From Chitinophaga arvensicola (GTDB lineage: Bacteria; Bacteroidota; Bacteroidia; Chitinophagales; Chitinophagaceae), in assembly GCF_900110835.1 (NCBI RefSeq), contig NZ_FOJG01000001.1, positions 3,627,499 to 3,691,498 of the forward strand: DNA of 64,000 bases. Direction: 5' to 3'. A model generated the notes under the pieces. It did not search any database and was not told the origin of the DNA. It was given only the letters and a program-made list of their open reading frames with translations. Shown piece after piece: positions 61,770 to 64,000 of the stretch. The first letter of the stretch is position 1. Every line of letters starts with the position of its first letter. A program made the position numbers and the translations under genes.

Positions 61770-63035
61770 TTATTTCCGCTGCTTGTCGGCTTTTTGCCAG
61801 ATCGCTTTGATGGTAGCTTCATCATTCATACCATCCGGACAATGTTCCGATTTCGTATTCGCACGGTATTTTAATCTTGGCTTCTTCCAGCCTAAAGTCA
61901 CTACACGGGTCACGGGCATTTGCAGGTGGCCGTTGCTGTCATGTGCGGTTACCCAATCCTGTGCATATTGTAACCACTCATGCCGGTACTGCTCCGGCTG
62001 CTGATAAAACCAGCTGATCTCATCAAAGCCCCATGGGTAAATGGTGGTGGTATCCGGTACACCGGGATGATTACTGATCCCGAAATTATCCAATTCCACG
62101 AGATAAGGCATCGACTTCGCTTTCCAGCCACTGGGTGAAATTCCGCCTTCACTTCTCCCGAAAAGGGCATCGGTAAAACCCATTTGCAGCACACCCTGCT
62201 GCGGATGTTCCGGCACCGATTTGATACGCAACGGGAATGAGTTAAAGTCCAGCAAACTTTTGCCATTCACCACCATCCCGCCGGAAGGCGTATGTGCATC
62301 CAGTAATACCCAATGATGGCGGGTATGGTCTTTAGCATAGTGCCGCAATTTTACAAGAAATGCCGTCCATTCGGTAAGTGCCGGATCCTCCATCCCTATC
62401 AGCGCAATCTGCCCCAGGTGTAAAGCTTCACAGCCCACTTCCATATAGGTGCCCGCCAGGAACATAAACCATAACTGTGTTTCGGTACGCGTAATATCCG
62501 GTACACTGTTGCCTTTGCTCCAGTGATCAACCAGTTTACCTTTCAGGTTCAGCATGTCGTCGTAGCGGAAATGACGTTCTTCAGCGGGTAAGCCCAATGC
62601 CTTGAATGTCCATGCCGGAATAGGAACGGTATTTACCTGCTGACTGATCTGTTCAAACAATGCCGCCTGGAAAATGACATCGGGGTCATTTTTATGCACT
62701 TCGGCAACGAGGCGTTTGGCATTATCGAGGTAGTCTTTGTTGGCCATTACAGATTCTCCGCCCCAACGGTAAATGGCTCTTCCGATGAATTTGGCGCCAA
62801 TATTCCGGATCAGCCGGATATCGTCTTCCTTGTTGGGATACGGCGCATCGGAGGCGTAAGGGTCTACCGCCAGGAATTCGGTCATGGTAACGGCGTGATC
62901 CAGGTAGTTTTCCAGTAAGGGCCGGGAAATTCCTTTTTCGTTAAAGAAGGGGCGTTGTGCCCGGGCGGTCATTGCCCATAAACTAATGCCTGCAGCCAGC
63001 AGGGTTGCTGCCGGACGCTGAGTGAATACTGCCAT
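61770..63035 (-). CDS. Secreted protein of unrecognised family
   Basis: A 421-residue exported protein: signal peptide (about 1-26, with ISLWAMTARAQ) and a largely helical mature chain rich in Trp and His. Notable stretches are SPSGWKAKSMPYLVELDNFG and PWGFDEISWFYQQPEQYRHEW, which look like an alpha/alpha barrel or TIM-like sugar-binding protein. No motif I can assign was found. The start at 63035 is chosen over 63089 because it opens the signal peptide. It is transcribed alone, between the lipoprotein (convergent) and the GNAT gene (divergent). Confidence 0.7.
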   Translation of the reverse strand: MAVFTQRPAATLLAAGISLWAMTARAQRPFFNEKGISRPLLENYLDHAVTMTEFLAVDPYASDAPYPNKEDDIRLIRNIGAKFIGRAIYRWGGESVMANKDYLDNAKRLVAEVHKNDPDVIFQAALFEQISQQVNTVPIPAWTFKALGLPAEERHFRYDDMLNLKGKLVDHWSKGNSVPDITRTETQLWFMFLAGTYMEVGCEALHLGQIALIGMEDPALTEWTAFLVKLRHYAKDHTRHHWVLLDAHTPSGGMVVNGKSLLDFNSFPLRIKSVPEHPQQGVLQMGFTDALFGRSEGGISPSGWKAKSMPYLVELDNFGISNHPGVPDTTTIYPWGFDEISWFYQQPEQYRHEWLQYAQDWVTAHDSNGHLQMPVTRVVTLGWKKPRLKYRANTKSEHCPDGMNDEATIKAIWQKADKQRK

Positions 63036-63149
63036 GTCGTGGAATAAATTTGAAAACAAGATACTTTTTTTTACCTGCCGGCATAACATTTTTGGAGGAG
63101 TGGTTCAATTGTATATATATTGGGGACGTAAAACCACCACGCCAGCATT

Positions 63150-63698
63150 ATGAGAGCATTGTCGGATAAATTCCCGCTTTTGTCAACATCGCGTCTTCAC
63201 CTGATTGAAATTGAGCATGCCCATCAACCAGACCTGTTCTACCTGTTAACAGATAAGCGCGTGACCCGCTATTACCATGTGATGCCGTTGCAGGAAGTAG
63301 CGGATGTGCGGAAAGTAATTGATCTGCTGAAGCAACGGTTTCAAAGTAAACAGGGTATCCGCTGGGGTATTGCGCTGGATAACACAACAGAACTGATCGG
63401 CTTTATCGGTTTCAATAGCTTTGAGCCGGAAGATAGCGCGATGCTGGTGTTTGCGCTGGTACAGGAATACTGGGGGAAAGGGTATATGACCGAAGCGATT
63501 GAGGCGGTAGCCGCCTATGGTTTCTCCTCACTGGAACTGGCAAGTATCCGGGCAGATGTATTGCCCGGCAACGAGGCTTCGGAAAAAGTGCTGGTGAAAA
63601 CAGGTTTCCACCATGAGGGACTTATACCACAGGGCATGAAATGGGAGGGAAAAGAATACGATGTAAACCGCTATGTACGCGCTTCACAGCAGCTGTAA
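63150..63698 (+). CDS. GNAT-family N-acetyltransferase (RimJ/RimL-like)
   Basis: A 182-residue acetyl-CoA-dependent acyltransferase. The opening LLSTSRLHLIEIEHAHQPDL is RimJ/RimL-like; the acetyl-CoA loop lies in ALVQEYWGKGYMTEAIEAVAAYGF, and VLPGNEASEKVLVKTGFHHEG closes the motif A/B region. It could modify ribosomal protein N-termini, aminoglycosides or other amines; nothing in the context decides. It is monocistronic. After its stop, a long-looped inverted repeat (63702-63712 with 63755-63765) may be its terminator. Confidence 0.88.
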   Translation: MRALSDKFPLLSTSRLHLIEIEHAHQPDLFYLLTDKRVTRYYHVMPLQEVADVRKVIDLLKQRFQSKQGIRWGIALDNTTELIGFIGFNSFEPEDSAMLVFALVQEYWGKGYMTEAIEAVAAYGFSSLELASIRADVLPGNEASEKVLVKTGFHHEGLIPQGMKWEGKEYDVNRYVRASQQL

Positions 63699-63791
63699 GG
63701 GATCTTTATTGTCCACCTGCCGGGACATAACGATACAGTTCCGGGTATAGCGGAACAATAAAGATACTACAGGAAAATACGGAGAGCTGGG

Positions 63792-63998
63792 TTAGTCTTT
63801 CTTAGCAGCAGCTTTTTTGGGAGCAGTTTTCTTTGACGTTACTTTCTTGTCAGCAGCTTTTTTATCGGCGGCTTTGGGAGCTGTAGCTTTGGGAGAAGTG
63901 GCTTTTGGTGCGGCAGCTTTTTCGGCAGCAGCTTTCTTTTTAGGTTTGGCTGGTCCTTTGGGTCTGTCTGTTAACCCTGCTATCATCGCTTTAGCGGC
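63792..63998 (-). CDS. Lys/Ala-rich C-terminal tail of a protein cut by the window edge
   Basis: The minus-strand frame is open to the end of the window, so the Met at 63986 is probably internal. The visible 68 residues are almost pure Ala, Lys, Pro, Thr and Ser (for example KKAAAEKAAAPKATSPKA). Tails like this bind nucleic acid and occur on topoisomerases, HU-like or histone-like proteins of Bacteroidota. The body of the protein is outside the window, so no identity is given. Confidence 0.6.
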   Translation of the reverse strand, partial: AAKAMIAGLTDRPKGPAKPKKKAAAEKAAAPKATSPKATAPKAADKKAADKKVTSKKTAPKKAAAKKD

Positions 63999-64000
63999 TT

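Noticed and set aside
1..64000. CRISPR arrays, tRNA genes, rRNA genes, integrases and insertion sequences
   Set aside because: None was found on reading through the sequence. I could not run a tRNA or covariance-model search, so a small RNA may have been missed.

Overview
The window looks like a chromosomal segment of a Bacteroidota bacterium, most likely a member of the Chitinophagaceae close to Chitinophaga. Supporting signs are a SusC/SusD pair, a secreted protein with a gliding-motility type (type B) C-terminal sorting domain, many secreted glycoside hydrolases, a Y_Y_Y-type propeller regulator with a LuxR helix-turn-helix, and promoters with the Bacteroidota -7 motif TAnnTTTG. No rRNA, tRNA, CRISPR array, insertion sequence or integrase was recognised.
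Layout. 0-5 kb: the 3' end of an OmpA-family gene, a DsbA-like protein, an outer-membrane beta-barrel protein and a DinB-family protein whose 3' end carries a fresh 74-bp tandem duplication. 5.1-11.3 kb: five tightly packed minus-strand genes that read as one ergothioneine operon: an FAD-dependent disulfide oxidoreductase, an ABC ATPase, a permease/binding-protein fusion, EgtB and EgtD. 11.4-16.9 kb: dusB, a small NTF2-like lipoprotein, an elongation factor G paralog preceded by two leader peptide/terminator modules, and an aldo/keto reductase. 17-23 kb: GH2 and GH3 enzymes around a class V aminotransferase. 23-27.6 kb: a cation/proton antiporter, a TfoX-N protein, a Crp/Fnr regulator, an atypical SDR and a Bcr/CflA-type efflux pump.
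27.6-33.8 kb: a propeller sensor-regulator divergent from GH5 and GH16 enzymes, a plausible beta-glucan locus. 33.9-42.9 kb: an M43 metalloprotease exported by the type IX system, MgtC/SapB, an alpha/beta hydrolase, an acetate CoA-transferase, a small secreted protein and a surface NUC1 endonuclease. 43.3-48.8 kb: a GT2 glycosyltransferase, a tailspike-like beta-helix protein without a signal peptide, and an MsbA-like ABC exporter. 49-55.2 kb: a minimal susC-susD-sulfatase locus. 55.5-57.3 kb: an AT-rich island of three orphan genes and a remnant of a CPCC-type protein. 57.3-64 kb: a DUF1349 protein, an operon of PIG-L deacetylase, GT4 and a GH100-like hydrolase, a lipoprotein, an unrecognised secreted protein, a GNAT acetyltransferase and a Lys/Ala-rich tail cut by the window edge.
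The strongest candidates for new biology are the ergothioneine operon, which combines synthesis, import and a possible disulfide reductase, and the doubled attenuator-like leader of the EF-G paralog.
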